Positions 11,735-21,350 of a stretch of DNA of 64,000 nucleotides are shown here, in pieces. Origin of the DNA: Cladocopium goreaui (taxonomy: Eukaryota; Sar; Dinophyceae; Suessiales; Symbiodiniaceae); NCBI GenBank assembly GCA_947184155.2, contig CAMXCT020001109.1:1-64000 (forward strand). Direction: 5' to 3'. The position numbers were made by a program, and so were the translations under genes. The notes below the pieces were generated by a model. The model saw only the letters and a list, made by a program, of their open reading frames with translations. It searched no databases and was not told the DNA's origin. Positions within the stretch are counted from its first letter, which is position 1, and every line of letters starts with the position of its first letter.

Positions 11735-11866
11735 AGCAAGAACGTCGGCATGCAGTCCAAGATCATGTAATTCGTGGTTTCAGTGACGGCAGCTTAAAAA
11801 CACACAAAAGAAATGTTGCAAACCATGGTGAAATGAGGGTGAGATGGTTCTTGTTCAGGTAGATAC

Positions 11867-12490
11867 TCAATGGTGTTGTCGAATCCGCTGCTGTGGTGAA
11901 GGGTCATCACCTTTTTCACATTGCTGGCTTCCTCGCGACCATTGACCTTTTTGGCCCTTGCTCTTGCCCTTTGAGGGTGTAATAGAACACGACGATGTAG
12001 TAGCTTTGCCGTCTACATTGCCAGATACTTCACACTCCGGGTCACCGGCCCAGCGACCTTTGAGGCCACATGCGGCGCAGATTGACGCTTTCTTCTTGTC
12101 CTGGATGGATCGCTTGAGTTGACCTGATAACTTCCTCCCCAGTGTCATGTTGGCGAGCTTGCGTGCTGTCACAGTCAGCACTTGGGTCAAGTCATCGATG
12201 CTCTCCTCGTTGTTCGGGTCAGGGTCATCCATCTGATCGTTGTTGGCATCAAGAACTTCTGCGCTTTCATGATCATCATCGTCCTCGTTTGCAGCAGCTT
12301 CTCCATCGTCTTCAGCTACTTCTTCAGGAGTGGTGTCTGGTTGGGCCTCATCAGCAAAAACCTTTCGAGGTCCTTTGTCTTTGCCCTTGCCTTTTCCTTG
12401 GTATCCAGAAGTTGAGGATGTATTCGAAGTTGAAGACGATGTAGCACCTGACGACTTACCGGCGCCCTTCTGGTACGGTCCATTGGTATA
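11867..12490 (-). pseudogene. element C Gag C-terminus with zinc knuckle
   Basis: One frame runs from about 12,490 to a stop at 11,867. It starts with a Ser/Thr-rich KSSGATSSSTSNTSSTSG tract, then GKGKGKDKG and an acidic stretch, then CAACGLKGRWAGDPEC, a CX2CX4(R)X4-5C knuckle in which the usual His is Arg. Knuckles of this kind bind element RNA in Gag or nucleocapsid. It follows the Gag fragment at 12,527-12,991 in another frame. The first ATG (12,232) is internal, so no independent start is implied. Confidence 0.55.
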
Positions 12491-12526
12491 GAATCTCTAC
12501 CAGCCACCGGAGGAGCTGGCTTGTGC

Positions 12527-12991
12527 TCAGGAAATTGCAACATCAAGGGCGGCTTTGATTGCATCAAAAAACAAACTTTGTCCAGAACCGACAAGGATGA
12601 GTCTCTGTTGTTCTGGGGCCACTGCCTTCTGTCGGAATGCTTGTCGCAACAAAGACAAAATTGTATCAACACCACCACGCCTGTAAATTGTAGTGATGTC
12701 AACGAACTCCAATTCCTGTTCTCCTTCCCCCTTCGATGTATACAGTGTCAATGCTATTTCTGCTTCTGTCATGAAATGCTTCGCATGCAGTTCCCAAATT
12801 TTGACCTTTCGCTTTTGCTCAAATTTTTCGTACGCGCGCAAATCAGAAGAGTTGTAGCAAATCAGAAGAGTTGTAGGTCCAAGATGGCGGTTGCGGAGGG
12901 GCACCACTCCGCCAACGTACACCTCTCTGTGGTCCCATAGCACTAACCCAGAAATCAGTTGAGCTCCCAATCGTTGAATTGCTGCTGTCAA
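12527..12991 (-). pseudogene. element C Gag core fragment
   Basis: The frame contains LRAYEKFEQKRKVKIWELHAK and then AEIALTLYTS and TILSLLRQAFRQK, a layout typical of Copia Gag capsid regions in dinoflagellate elements (Trp/Lys helices, then a Leu-rich helix). The rest of the expected Gag is missing or out of frame, and the start is not an ATG with support. A segment reading PPPSDPDDAGDDHGEG in the 13,027-13,671 frame may be the original Gag N-terminus. Homology is by eye; no profile search was possible. Confidence 0.45.
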
Positions 12992-13026
12992 CGCTTCAAT
13001 CTGGTCAGCTTGCTGATGTCAGGTGT

Positions 13027-13671
13027 TCATGACGTTGTTGATGATTCACGGATCCCAGCAGGTGTCACATCGACAGTTGGGTCATGCGTTCGTATCTCAG
13101 ATTCTGCACCCTCGCCGTGGTCATCTCCAGCATCATCTGGGTCAGACGGAGGAGGTCCTTGTCGACCTCGGCGTCGATGGCGATGGCGTGGTTGAGACAC
13201 CTTAGAGGATGGAGGACTGCGAGTTCCTCCACCACCCGTTGGCACAAAGACCCAAGTTCCTTGTTCTGTCTGATGTTTTGCAGGCTGCATAGAATCAAAA
13301 AAGCCTGTCGAACAGCATGCTGCACACGTCCAAAAACCTATCGTAACGTTTCCGGCAGCCGCATTTCGACGCCCGACGCACAACCAGGTGGATTCGTCAT
13401 AACATGACCGGTCAGCATTGTCAACTTCGTCATACCAGAAGTTCAGCGAGTTGTTGCTCCTTAGGTCAAATTCGTCGATATCTAAGGGCTCGAGATTCGG
13501 TTGGAGTTGCTCGTCCAACTTGACGTGGCATGTTTTGACCACGTTGGCATCGCCCTGGAACCGGCTCCGCGCTACCAACTCGTGATGCACACGGCTGAAG
13601 TGCTGTGAGTCACGATCGGGTGCAAAGATCGCTGCCTTTTTCACCTTAGGAATGTGCCAGGTCCATGGCAC
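13027..13671 (-). other. 214-codon chimeric frame across a repeat junction
   Basis: The frame starts inside repeat module b (MPWTWHIPKVKKAAIF, also seen at 15,128 in module c), leaves it at 13,537 and continues into unique sequence ending in a Pro/Asp-rich segment that may be the Gag N-terminus of element C. There is an odd Cys-rich middle (FWTCAACCSTGFF). I see no known domain. Because the frame spans a duplication boundary it is probably chance fusion rather than a gene. Confidence 0.3.
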
Positions 13672-14987
13672 ATAGCAATTGCATGCTCAAGGGATCCGCT
13701 GGTGGATCGTAGAGCCGCAGTGCATTGAAATGGAAAGATGTCATGAGGGTTGATGAAGTGCATCCATGAAGGACAAAAGCCCTGATTGATCTGAAGAAAG
13801 AATTTCACAGTTGTGTTTTTCTCATTCATCAACCAACATCACATATGGCTTGCGTAGCCCTTGCTGAAAAAAATACAAAGCTGCATTTGTCAGGATATCA
13901 GCCCACAAAGCTGTAGTAGCTCCATCTATGACTCCACATCTTTGGCAGGTGTGAGGCAATCAGAGAACGTGATGCTGCTGAGTCGTTAGTATGTGATGTA
14001 CTGCTGCTGATCAGTGGTGTTGGTTGTGAGCTTCCTTGACTGGTAGGGACCGGTGGTAATGATGGTGGTGCTGCAGCTGATGCTGTGGCGGGTGTTGGAA
14101 TTGGTGGCACAGGTGGTTCTGGTTGCATTGTCTCATCATTTACTTCTATGGCTGTTCTTTCTGTTGTTTCGGGTAATGGTGGCGGTTGTGGTGTCTCTGG
14201 TTCAAGTAGTTGTTGTTGAACAAATTCATCAAGTGGTTGTGGCGCGCGAGGTTGTTGGTGTAGTTGAGCTTGTCGTAGTTGGTTTTGAAATTCTTCTGCT
14301 TCTGTTTCGAACCGTGGTCGAACATTTCTCTCCAAGCCATCGCCAATAGAAATATGTTGATGAAAGTCCTGTCGGACATTGTGATGGTATGTTGGCGCGT
14401 AATGCAAATGCTCTGACTGTTTTGGATGTTCAAGTGGTACTGGTAATGTATCTTGCATTGGTTGTGGTGGAGTTGATGGTGATGGAACTGGTGATGGTGG
14501 CTCTCCAAGAAGTAGAACAGGTTCTGCAGGTTTTGCAGGAAACATCTAGACATCTTCGGTGCACAGGAGCCGCAATCTCTGGCTCGAGGGGCTCATCATC
14601 TGCAGGCCCGGGTCCACAGTGGTCTTCCCACATACCTGCTGCGAGTGTCTTCTCACAGCTTTTCAAGGCTCGGATGTCACATACTTGGTGTCCATGATTC
14701 CAGCCCATATGCAGGACGCAATTGTTCATAGGCCACCTGCACAGTAGTGGAACCAGCTTGCATCAAAGCCGATTTCCCGTCGGCATCATGTAGAAGCAAA
14801 CGGCCAAGAACGTAGCCTCCACGTTTCTTCCCAGAGGATCGCTTCGTCCACCTCCAACACGCAGCCAGTGATCCAGGAAGGATATTCTTGGACTCGTCCT
14901 TGTTGGACCTGGTCTTTCGCAAAGTGCACGCCGGATGATCTGTGATGCTCTCATCTCATTAATCACACGAAGTGCTTGGCATCGGAG
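13584..14987 (-). repeat. module copy b of element C 3' part
   Basis: Near-identical to 7,251-8,605, but not preceded by the integrase core; instead it lies upstream of the Gag fragment of element C. It keeps a DADGKSALMQ stretch (around 14,780) that copy a lacks. The leading 47 bases (13,537-13,583) are shared with the start of module c, so b and c overlap as a tandem partial duplication. Confidence 0.85.
13898..14545 (-). CDS. element C Pro/Gln-rich linker ORF (copy b)
   Basis: Paralogue of the ORF at 7,574-8,221, same length (215 codons), same ATG and stop. Visible differences include Arg/Gln, Ile/Phe, Thr/Ile, Asp/Asn and Gly/Ser changes with no frameshift. It is probably the same pol linker, detached from integrase and RT. 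Intactness in both copies most simply reflects recent duplication. Confidence 0.45.
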   Translation of the reverse strand: MFPAKPAEPVLLLGEPPSPVPSPSTPPQPMQDTLPVPLEHPKQSEHLHYAPTYHHNVRQDFHQHISIGDGLERNVRPRFETEAEEFQNQLRQAQLHQQPRAPQPLDEFVQQQLLEPETPQPPPLPETTERTAIEVNDETMQPEPPVPPIPTPATASAAAPPSLPPVPTSQGSSQPTPLISSSTSHTNDSAASRSLIASHLPKMWSHRWSYYSFVG

Positions 14988-14993
14988 TCCTTC

Positions 14994-15266
14994 GACCACG
15001 TTGGCATCGCCCTGGAACCGGCTCCGCGCTACCAACTCGTGATGCACACGGCTGAAGTGCTGTGAGTCACGATCGGGTGCAAAGATCGCTGCCTTTTTCA
15101 CCTTAGGAATGTGCCAGGTCCATGGCACATAGCAATTGCATGCTCAAGGGATCCGCTGGTGGATCGTAGAGCCGCAGTGCATTGAAATGGAAAGATGTCA
15201 TGAGGGTTGATGAAGTGCATCCATGAAGGACAAAAGCACTGATTGATCTGAAGTAAGAATTTCACA
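14994..15266 (-). repeat. module copy c (truncated)
   Basis: Repeats 13,537-13,809: it begins GACCACGTTGGCATCGCC and ends inside the module tail at TTCACA, after which the sequence becomes unique. It directly abuts module b, so it is a head-to-tail partial copy. Confidence 0.85.
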
Positions 15267-17488
15267 TGGACAACTGTATGCCCGACTGCACATTACGAAA
15301 CATGATAGGAAATTGGGATTGAAGCAAATGCAAATTATGGACAGTTGAGAAGACAAAGTTGAAGCACATCAAAACATTGATTACAATAGGCCGCACAAGG
15401 AAATATGCCCTAGACGTGCATTTCAATCCTCTTGCAGGTTGCATTGCAACGTTTTCTGGGTCCGGTATGCAGCCATGAGGTTCTGCCGGGCAAATCCGGG
15501 GAAAATTGCAACATATGTTGGCCAGGCAGGTCGAATGGCATTGCTTCTCATGTTCCACCGCCAAAATACGCAAACTACCAGGCCTGTGGTACGAGCAGAA
15601 CAGCTATCCTCTTTGTTTCTTCTCAATTTTCACCCGATTTCACCCCTTGACCTTGAACGGTTTCAATTGGAACTGTGTCAAGGAGAAACCAGAGTGCCCA
15701 CGAAATCGGACCCAGGAAATCCCACGAACACGTGTCCCAACTCCCAAGGAAAGTGCTGATCCCTTCCGGTCCCCTGAACCTGATACACAGGGAACTCAGG
15801 GAACAGGTGCAAAAGGAGAACCAGCTGGAGAGCACCAGCGGCCATCAGCACTTTGTCTCATTTCAGCACCGTGACAATATCTGACAATCAGTTCACAATC
15901 AGTTCTGCATCACTGCATCAATTGCATCAATTGCATCAATTGCACCAATTGCATCAATTGCATCAGGTTTCGATGGAATCCCGATTCCCAAAGGAAAGTG
16001 AGAAATTTCATGGAAATTTCTATAGTTGTTCTATAGTTCAACCGGTTCAACCTCACTGTTTGCAGATTTTGGGTGCGGCCGAACTTTCGTTTTGAATTCG
16101 GGGGGCTTCTAGGGCCTGGACCTGCACGGGAATGGCATCGTATTTGTCAAAATCGATGCCACTCGTCGACCGTGTCTTGGCAGGGCCAAAAACCTAGGAC
16201 CGGGCCAATCAAAACAGCGTGGCTACAAACATGTGAAAACAGCGTGGCTGCAAACTGTGTTAACAGTGGAACACGTGGGGTAACAAAAAGAGTAACAACT
16301 ATGTCCAACAAATATGTGTAACAAGTCTGTGACTTCAGTGCAAACTTTCAAAACCGGTGATATTCTTGGTTCTGATCAGTGAAAGCTGCAACTCCTTGTG
16401 GCAGGCAAAAATAAAAACACGACAACCCAATCAGACACATTTCTTGGAAACCATCCAAATACAAACAAATACCATGACATTTCAACACACGTGGGAAATG
16501 TCCAGATCCTTTCCAACCCTGCAACCGTAACCCAGCCAACTTTGCCTCCTCTTCTGATAGCGTTTCTTTTCGCTTGGTGCCAAAACGCAGCGACCTTGGG
16601 TCCATCGGGTGTGGGAAAAGGATCATATCTGAATTTCTCGCAACACTTGCAGACGAGGATGGAATCATCACGGAGAGAATCCGAAAGATGAAAGAAGTAG
16701 AGAACACCCAGAAGGACACAGGCCACATGACCAGAGCGGTGCTGTCACACTACATGAAGCACCAAACAGACAGAGCACGGACTGAACACAAGAGAGAATG
16801 AGAAAGAACGGATGTACAGTTGAAATGTGCTTCGAAAGCCTGTGAAAAACACATCCCATGCACTGCAAAAAAACACTGTAGATGTCTTGCCGAATGTTGC
16901 AACTCCGTGCCAACCATCCACTACATAGCAAACATAGCATTCCCTGTTTTCAAGTGCAAGTGAAGATCAATGTCATCCCATTACCCCACCCGATCCCAGC
17001 ATCTTGCAATATTGTGTGGGTGCGTGGGCAGCTTAAAGATAGAACATCTGTGCGTGTCAAACTATGGAAGGGTCACAGTGAAATGGACATATCCAAAAAA
17101 TGATGACATAACAAACATTATCACCCACCAAAATTTGAGATATAATATATTATACTATAGGCTAATATAGGGTGTCCGTGTTGTTCGTGTGGGTGTTCGA
17201 TGACCGATGGTGGTGGTTCGAAAAAACTGGCATCCCATGACGTGCGGGAACCGCACCAATCGCCGCCAGCGCCCTGCATCTGGAAGACGGTGCCTGTGCA
17301 GGTCGTGGCACGCAACATGGCACATATGGCACATATGGCACGCAACATGAGCGAATGTGACCGCGTGACTATCATGTACGATCATGACAAGTGAACACAA
17401 TGACAAAATGTAGTTGTTTTGTTACATTATGGTAAATTCACATAACAATGGGTTGCTACTGTTTTGTCTTTTCTGTTCTAAACTTCAG
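15267..17488. other. intergenic, no gene supported
   Basis: Short frames on both strands without recognisable domains. A six-fold GCATCAATT-type 9 bp tandem repeat lies at about 15,911-15,965, and a GGCACATAT-like repeat at 17,318-17,345. An exon is possible around 16,600-16,790 (plus frame with SEFLATLADEDGIITERI) but its borders lack convincing splice sites. Confidence 0.4.
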
Positions 17489-17641
17489 CATGTCACAGGA
17501 GTGCGCTTGGTAAGTGGTAACTTGCAACTTCTTCTCCTTTACTTGCACAATGGCAATGGAATCATGCTTGAGTTATGGGAGTCGGGTGGCAAACTAGAAA
17601 ATGCAAGAGCCCTGGCAAGGCAAGTGGCTGAAGTCTCCAAG
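17489..17641 (+). CDS. candidate internal exon 1 of an unknown host gene
   Basis: A 153-base block preceded by a pyrimidine-rich tract ending CTTCAG and followed by GTAAGC. It is open in phase 0 (51 codons) and reads like protein: VTGVRLVSGNLQLLLL then LENARALARQVAEVSK. The next candidate exon downstream (18,248-18,316) is in compatible phase. I recognise no domain. It could be a chance open block. Confidence 0.35.
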
Positions 17642-17739
17642 GTAAGCCTATTCAAGAAATGCCTGTAGAAACGCAGCGTGACCAGCTGCGTAACCCAGCT
17701 GGTTCCCACAGTTTTTCTCCAGGTCATTGTTTTTCGCTT

Positions 17740-18245
17740 TGAATCCCGTTCTTTTTACATCTCTTTCTGTTAGCAACTCTTTCTGATGCGGCTCTGGACA
17801 CCTATTTCTCCTGGGCCATTTTTTCGTTGACACCTCTTTCTCTTGACATCCCCGTCTCTTGGCATCTCTTTTTCTTGAGGCATCATGAGGCATCTATCTT
17901 TTTGACATTTTTTTCCTTGGCAGCTCTGAATCTTAACGTTTCATCTTCTTGGCACCCCTTTCTCTTGACATCTCCTTTCTTGAAATCTCTGTGGAAATAT
18001 GATTCTCTCGGCATGTCTTTCTCTTGACTTGTTACTTTAGCATCGCCTTGTCTTGGAACATTTGGAACGCTTGTTTTGGTCTGTTTCTCTTGACAGCTCT
18101 TTCTATCTACATGCCTTTCTCTTGGCATCGGTTTCTGTTGAAATCCCTTTCTCTAAGCATCTCCCTCGGCGTCCCTTCATAATTCCTCTTCCCAGTTCGT
18201 TTTATTCCTTTGACATCTCTTTCACATCGCACATCTCTTTGACTC
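17740..18245 (+). repeat. degenerate CTTGACATCTCTTTCT minisatellite
   Basis: About 500 bases of diverged units near CTTGACATCTCTTTCT (variants with GGCATC, ACAGCT, AAATCT), about 16-20 bp each. Pyrimidine-rich on the plus strand. It lies wholly inside the putative intron between the two candidate exons and could supply a long polypyrimidine tract. Confidence 0.6.
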
Positions 18246-18247
18246 AG

Positions 18248-18316
18248 CAAGTGGGCGCTGAGCAATCGGATTGTAAACCATACGAGCGGCGCGAGGACAT
18301 CCGAAAGTTTAAATCA
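18248..18316 (+). CDS. candidate internal exon 2 of an unknown host gene
   Basis: A 69-base block after GACTCAG and before GTAAGA. It is open in phase 0 (23 codons) and reads QVGAEQSDCKPYERREDI followed by a basic RKFKS. Its phase matches candidate exon 1 across a 606-base GT-AG intron. Too short for a functional call. Confidence 0.3.
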
Positions 18317-19034
18317 GTAAGAAACGGAGAGCAAAGAAAGAGTTCTGCATGGATAAGCTATATCTCCGGAGATAGATGTTGATGAAGTCAAAATTAAGGG
18401 AAAGTCAAGATCTTGAGAAAGAATGCAATGACTGGAAAAGAGACAACACATTTTTTGAAAGGTGAGTATACTGTTCAAGAGACTGCTGAAAGATTAGGAA
18501 GAAAAAAATAGCTGGCTGATTATCCAAGGCCTTCAATGCGTCATGAGTTGCTGAAAGTCTAGAAGAAATGAAAAGAAAAAGGGAACAGAAGAATACATGA
18601 CTATGTGAAATAGTTCAAACGATGGACTACGTCAATGAGTTCATGTAAGGATGCAATGAAATCAGTCTGATTATCAACAAAACATACAAAGGGAGATGTG
18701 GAATATAATCAAAATCACTCAGAACAAGCTAAGGCCGCAACCAAATGCTATCGTGAAAATCACAAAGAAGAAAAGAAAGAAAAACAGAATAAATAATAAA
18801 GACCACACGAAAAAAGAAGAAACAAATATTTTAAAATACCCAAAGGACAACAGAAATGGATTGGATGTCAAGAAAATAGAACCCATTCCTTGTGAGACTG
18901 GTTGTTCCTCAGTAAGGTCAAGCATTGGAAGACACAGAAACACGAAGAAACACATTGAACTGATAAAGTTGAAATAACAAGAAAGGGAAGACTAATCCAC
19001 AAGTCTTCCAAATAAAATTTCAATGCTGAGACTT
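18317..19034. other. A-rich intergenic stretch
   Basis: Purine-rich sequence with no supported gene. A segment ending TTGTTCCTCA|GTAAGG at about 18,903-18,917 looks like an exon end, but its phase does not match candidate exon 2. Confidence 0.35.
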
Positions 19035-19172
19035 GCTGTGGATGGACAAAATCCTGCACCAGTTGGTAGATGGTTTATCCCATTGTTATCCCATGTAACC
19101 AGTTTATTTACAGGGTTTCAAAGTGACCTCGCTAATTACCACCTGGTGCAGGAGTTTTTGTCCATGCACAGC
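19035..19172. mobile_element. 138 bp hairpin / MITE-like element
   Basis: Arms of about 33-35 bases are inverted: the left starts GCTGTGGATGGACAAAATCC and the right, reverse-complemented, GCTGTGCATGGACAAAAACT, both continuing CCTGCACCAG(G)TTGGT-like. The interior is about 70 bases without coding capacity. No clear target duplication was seen. A TGCACCAGTTGGT word identical to the left arm recurs beyond the satellite at about 30,857. Confidence 0.55.
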
Positions 19173-19857
19173 GTGATGTTGAACTGAGGCTTGAAAGAGG
19201 TGAGGGGAAAACGTATCTACTTTTAAACATGTTGAGTATTAAAATGGTCTTGAAGACGTATTACCTAGGGAAAGTACAGGAATAAAAAGATATTGTAACA
19301 GGTGTAGTGGAACTTGATTGTGTGAATTAATATTGTTTTAAAGCGCTCGGAAAAAGATAGGGAATATCTTAAGAGTAGAGAGAACGAGTTAGAAATACAT
19401 CAGAAGTGGATGTCGGAACATTATGAAGAAAGAAAGACATAGTGACAGTTCATGTCTGTGGAAAGTGTCAGTGTAAAATGAAGAAATGCATACTGGTTTA
19501 ACACTTGAACAAACAGAAGCATGTAAGAAATGACGATGAACAAGGTTTATCATAAGTTTCATTAATTTAGTGCATCTATAGAATAGTAAGATAATATTAC
19601 TCCATCAGCATATATCAGCATAAACCATAATTGTTTTAGCAAACGAAATTTACATCCTGAAAAAACACCACACTTTTCTTACGCATCTGTCTACAGGGCA
19701 TCCGTCTACGGGGCGTCTACGGGGCATCCTTGGGCTCACCCCATCGCCGGAGCCGCCGGAGGCACCTCCTTTCCCTCCTCGCCTCGGAACGACGGCTCGA
19801 AAAACAACAGATCGTCGAGGGACAACGGGTCGGACAAGACCACGAGGATTTGAAAGG
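19173..19857. other. unique flank of the satellite
   Basis: No gene. The last 200 bases become GC-rich with a short GTCTACGGGGC repeat (19,689-19,725). The minus-strand frame of the satellite runs into this flank and stops at 19,650, giving a non-repetitive basic tail. Confidence 0.4.
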
Positions 19858-21350
19858 AGCTGAAGAGAGTTGAAAGGAGCTGAAAGGAGCTGAAGAGAGT
19901 TGAAAGGAGCTGAAAGGAGCTGAAGAGAGTTGAAAGGAGCTGAAAGGAGTTGAAAGGAGCTGGAGAGAGTTGAAAGGAGTTGAAAGGAGCTGAAAGGAGT
20001 TGAAAGGAGCTGAAAGGAGTTGAAAGGAGCTGAAGAGGAGTTGAAAGGAGTTGAAAGGAGCTGAAGAGAGTTGAAAGGAGCTGAAAGGAGCTGAAAGGAG
20101 TTGAAAGGAGTTGAAAGGAGCTGAAGAGAGTTGAACGGAGCTGAAGAGAGTTGAAAGGAGCTGAAAGGAGCTGAAGAGAGTTGAAAGGAGCTGAAAGGAG
20201 CTGAAGAGAGTTGAAAGGAGCTGAAAGGAGCTGAAAAGAGTTGAAAGGAGCTGAAAGGAGCTGAAGAGAGTTGAAAGGAGCTGAAAGGAGCTGAAGAGAG
20301 TTGAAAGGAGCTGAAGAGAGTTGAAAGGAGCTGAAAGGAGCTGAAAGGAGCTGAAAGGAGCTGAAAGGAGCTGAAGAGAGTTGAAAGGAGCTGAAAGGAG
20401 CTGAAGAGAGTTGAAAGGAGCTGAAAGGAGCTGAAGAGAGTTGAAAGGAGCTGAAGAGAGTTGAAAGGAGCTGAAAGGAGCTGAAGAGAGCTGAAAGGAG
20501 CTGAAAGGAGCTGAAAGGAGCTGAAAGGAGCTGAAGAGAGTTGAAAGGAGCTGAAGAGAGTTGAAAGGAGCTGAAAGGAGCTGAAAGGAGCTGAAGAGAG
20601 TTGGAAGGAGCTGAAAGGAGCTGAAGAGAGTTGAAAGGAGCTGAAAGGAGCTGAAGGAGCTGAAAGGAGCTGAAGAGAGTTGAAAGGAGCTGAAGAGAGC
20701 TGAAAGGAGCTGAAAGGAGCTGAAGAGAGTTGAAAGGAGCTGAAGAGAGTTGAAAGGAGCTGAAAGGAGCTGAAGAGAGTTGAAAGGAGCTGAAAGGAGC
20801 TGAAGAGAGTTGAAAGGAGCTGAAGAGAGTCGAAAGGAGCTGAAAGGAGCTGAAGAGAGTTGAAAGGAGCTGAAAGGAGCTGAAGAGAGTTGAAAGGAGC
20901 TGAAGAGAGTTGAAAGGAGCTGAAGAGAGTTGAAAGGGGCTGAAAGGAGCTGAAGAGAGCTGAAAGGAGCTGAAGAGAGTTGAAAGGAGCTGAAAGGAGC
21001 TGAAGAGAGTTGAAAGGAGCTGAAGAGAGTTGAAAGGAGCTGAAGAGAGTTGAAAAGAGCTGAAGAGAGTTGAAAGGAGCTGAAAGGAGCTGAAGAGAGT
21101 TGAAAGGAGCTGAAAGGAGCTGAAGAGAGTTGAAAGGAGCTGAAAGGAGCTGAAGAGAGTTGAACGGAGCTGAAAGGAGCTGAAGAGAGTTGAACGGAGC
21201 TGAAAGGAGCTGAAGAGAGTTGAAAGGAGCTGAAAGGAGCTGAAGAGAGTTGAAAGGAGCTGAAAGGAGCTGAAGAGAGTTGAAAGGAGCTGAAAGGAGC
21301 TGAAGAGAGTTGAAAGGAGCTGAAGAGAGTTGAAAGGAGCTGAAGAGAGT
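19858..21350. repeat. satellite zone 1: 30 bp higher-order array
   Basis: Built from three 10 bp variants in order, GAGTTGAAAG, GAGCTGAAAG and GAGCTGAAGA, giving a dominant 30 bp unit with very regular phase and few indels. The plus strand is mostly purine. The regularity implies recent homogenisation. Confidence 0.95.

Noticed and set aside
15911-15965. CRISPR-like array
   Set aside because: Plain 9 bp tandem repeat with no spacers, in a eukaryotic context.
16590-16640. P-loop-like GPSGVGKGS in a plus-strand frame
   Set aside because: The last K-[ST] position of Walker A is not met, the surrounding frame is short and a different frame looks more protein-like; no flanking kinase sequence.
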